Positions 7,871 through 8,432 of a DNA stretch of 8,432 nt are shown here, in pieces; position 1 is the stretch's first letter; each line of letters begins with the position of its first letter. The DNA comes from an uncultured Armatimonadota bacterium. GTDB taxonomy: Bacteria; Armatimonadota; Armatimonadia; Armatimonadales; Armatimonadaceae. The notes beneath the pieces are model-generated. The model was not told where the DNA came from. It was given only the letters and a program-made list of their open reading frames with translations, and did no database searches. The DNA lies in contig CAIYBQ010000034.1 of assembly GCA_903924445.1 (NCBI GenBank), positions 1 through 8,432 on the forward strand, given 5' to 3'. The position numbers and the translations under genes were made by a program.

Positions 7871-7909
7871 CAAATGACCACTGCCCACCCGCGGTGGTCA
7901 TTTGTTGTT
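7871..7909 (+). terminator. Probable rho-independent terminator of the operon
   Basis: A perfect 11-bp inverted repeat, CAAATGACCAC (7871-7881) and GTGGTCATTTG (7894-7904), encloses a 12-base loop and is followed by TTGTT. The transcript would carry an A-rich left foot and a U-rich right foot. It lies 77 bases past the last stop of the operon. An alternative, tighter stem CCACC/GGTGG with loop CGC (7885-7897) competes within it. The T-tract is interrupted by G, so strength is uncertain. Confidence 0.6.
7879..7909 (+). repeat. Direct repeat block A, copy 1
   Basis: This 31-base block matches copy 2 at 8035-8065 at 29 of 31 positions. It includes the core CCACC-CGC-GGTGG and the T-rich tail TTTGTTGTT, and forms the right part of the terminator-like hairpin at 7871-7904. 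Confidence 0.85.
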
Positions 7910-7969
7910 CGAAGTAGACCTTAACTTTCCAGCCTCCAAAGCAGTGTCCGTGTTTACTGGTTCGTCAGC

Positions 7970-8002
7970 ATTCTCCCAAATGGCGGATGGAAACATCCCG
8001 GC
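7970..8002 (+). repeat. Direct repeat block B, copy 1
   Basis: This 33-base block is identical at every position to 8114-8146. It contains GGATG-GAAA-CATCC, a five-pair stem capped by a GNRA-type loop. It begins 91 bases after the start of block A copy 1. Confidence 0.9.
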
Positions 8003-8034
8003 GTAAGGTTCTGAATCTCAAATCAAAAAATCTT

Positions 8035-8065
8035 CACTGCCCACCCGTGGTGGTCTTTTGTTGTT
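8035..8065 (+). repeat. Direct repeat block A, copy 2
   Basis: This is the second copy of block A. The two changes are C to T in the loop of CCACC-CGT-GGTGG and A to T in the tail, which becomes TCTTTTGTTGTT. The upstream arm that gives copy 1 its long stem is mostly lost (AAAAATCTTCAC), though the short stem remains and is still terminator-like. Confidence 0.85.
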
Positions 8066-8113
8066 ATGGCATTCGCCCAGTCTGCTTCTTACAAAGGTAG
8101 TTACTCTCCCGTT

Positions 8114-8146
8114 ATTCTCCCAAATGGCGGATGGAAACATCCCGGC
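8114..8146 (+). repeat. Direct repeat block B, copy 2
   Basis: This is identical to 7970-8002, 79 bases after the start of block A copy 2. It ends 47 bases before the start codon of the dehydrogenase gene, so it would lie in that gene's leader if transcription starts upstream of it. Confidence 0.9.
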
Positions 8147-8153
8147 TTTTGGA

Positions 8154-8177
8154 TACCGTGTTATTGAACAGACGGTA
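8154..8177 (+). promoter_or_regulatory. Palindrome just before the dehydrogenase ribosome binding site
   Basis: TACCGT (8154-8159) and ACGGTA (8172-8177) are exact inverted repeats; inside them GTT (8160-8162) and AAC (8167-8169) also pair. It ends three bases before AAGGAG. It may be a repressor operator or a leader hairpin affecting ribosome access. Confidence 0.4.
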
Positions 8178-8180
8178 ACG

Positions 8181-8186
8181 AAGGAG
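8181..8186 (+). promoter_or_regulatory. Shine-Dalgarno sequence of the dehydrogenase gene
   Basis: AAGGAG lies seven bases before the ATG at 8194. It is the strongest ribosome binding site in the window and fixes the start of that gene. Confidence 0.85.
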
Positions 8187-8193
8187 CAAGCAA

Positions 8194-8432
8194 ATGAGAC
8201 TGGAAGACAAAGTAATCGTGGTAACGGGTGGCGCCAGCGGAATAGGCCTCGCGACTGTCGAGAGAGTGCTCGTTGAGGGCGGATTTGCCGTGATCGCCGA
8301 TGTGGCAGGTAGCCAAGGCGGATTTGAAGCCGAGCGCCTCCGAGCTACGTATCCTGAAAAGTGTATTTTCATCGCCACTGATGTCCGCTCCACCGCGGAT
8401 GCCAATGCGATGATCGAAGAAACCATCGCCGC
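8194..8432 (+). CDS. Short-chain dehydrogenase/reductase (3' partial)
   Basis: The frame opens at ATG 8194 after a good ribosome binding site and stays open to the window end, giving 79 codons of an expected 250 or so. MRLEDKVIVVTGGASGIG is the classic N-terminus of the family: a first beta strand, then the nucleotide-binding loop TGGASGIG (11-18). Asp36 at the end of the second strand (VIADV) favours NAD(H) over NADP(H), and TDVR (62-65) is the adenine-ring contact strand. The catalytic Ser-Tyr-Lys lies beyond the window, so the substrate cannot be guessed. It is separated from the synthetase operon by the hairpin and repeat region and probably has its own promoter. The family call is secure; any link with the peptide synthetase is unsupported. 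Confidence 0.92.
   Translation, partial: MRLEDKVIVVTGGASGIGLATVERVLVEGGFAVIADVAGSQGGFEAERLRATYPEKCIFIATDVRSTADANAMIEETIA

Larger units (their letters stand above)
7795..8193. other. 399-bp intergenic region with hairpins and paired repeats, no convincing gene
   Basis: No open frame here has a recognisable product and a ribosome binding site. The stretch instead contains two hairpins (7825-7852 and 7871-7904), a duplicated two-block element (A at 7879 and 8035, B at 7970 and 8114) and a palindrome (8154-8177) next to the ribosome binding site of the following gene. I saw no tRNA, no obvious -35/-10 pair and no riboswitch I recognise. Confidence 0.7.

Noticed and set aside
7879..8146. CRISPR array
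   Set aside because: There are only two copies of each block, the blocks are of two kinds, and the spacing is too long and unequal.
7879..8146. Integron attC sites
   Set aside because: Blocks A and B are not complementary to each other and no clear RYYYAAC/GTTRRRY core pair frames them.
7970..8193. Known riboswitch (fluoride, glycine, guanidine or c-di-GMP type)
   Set aside because: I compared remembered consensus features and none fitted; only the GNRA-capped hairpin is present, which is not diagnostic.
8058..8276. A 72-codon + strand frame starting in repeat block A copy 2 and running into the dehydrogenase gene
   Set aside because: It has no ribosome binding site, overlaps the well-supported dehydrogenase start in another frame, and its apparent FSQMADGNIPA motif is simply the translation of repeat block B.
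8112..8426. A 104-codon - strand frame opposite the dehydrogenase
   Set aside because: It is antisense to a clear family member, matches nothing I recognise, and is explained by the codon bias of the + strand gene.

Overview
The window is bacterial: densely packed genes, overlapping or nearly abutting reading frames, one GTG start and a clear Shine-Dalgarno sequence. GC content is moderate to high. The gene families present (YncE-like/phosphoesterase fusion, Pls/PosA-type peptide synthetase, Sfp-like phosphopantetheinyl transferase) are spread across many phyla, so the sequence does not fix the species. All genes found are on the + strand.

Region 1-2199 is the 3' part of a gene for a beta-propeller plus phosphoesterase protein; its start lies outside the window. 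Region 2209-7794 is a tight three-gene block. It encodes a 1322-residue Pls-type single-module nonribosomal peptide synthetase (adenylation, carrier, then a long membrane C-terminus with three tandem membrane/left-handed beta-helix modules), a multi-pass membrane protein of the DUF1624/DUF418 acyltransferase-like type, and a divergent 4'-phosphopantetheinyl transferase. The synthetase and membrane protein genes overlap by 14 bp, the membrane protein and transferase genes by 4 bp, and the phosphoesterase stops 9 bp before the first possible synthetase start, so all four genes may be one transcript.

The likely logic of the block is as follows. The transferase arms the carrier domain, the adenylation domain loads an amino acid (the pocket suggests a basic one), the membrane C-terminus joins residues, and the membrane acyltransferase-like protein may modify or help export the product. 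By analogy with epsilon-poly-L-lysine synthetase (Pls), the product could be a short cationic poly(amino acid). That product is an inference, not something seen in the sequence.

Region 7795-8193 has no convincing gene. It holds two hairpins just after the operon, then a pair of two-part direct repeats (a terminator-like block A and a block B of 33 identical bases), and a small palindrome just before the next ribosome binding site. Region 8194-8432 is the 5' end of a short-chain dehydrogenase/reductase gene that continues past the window.
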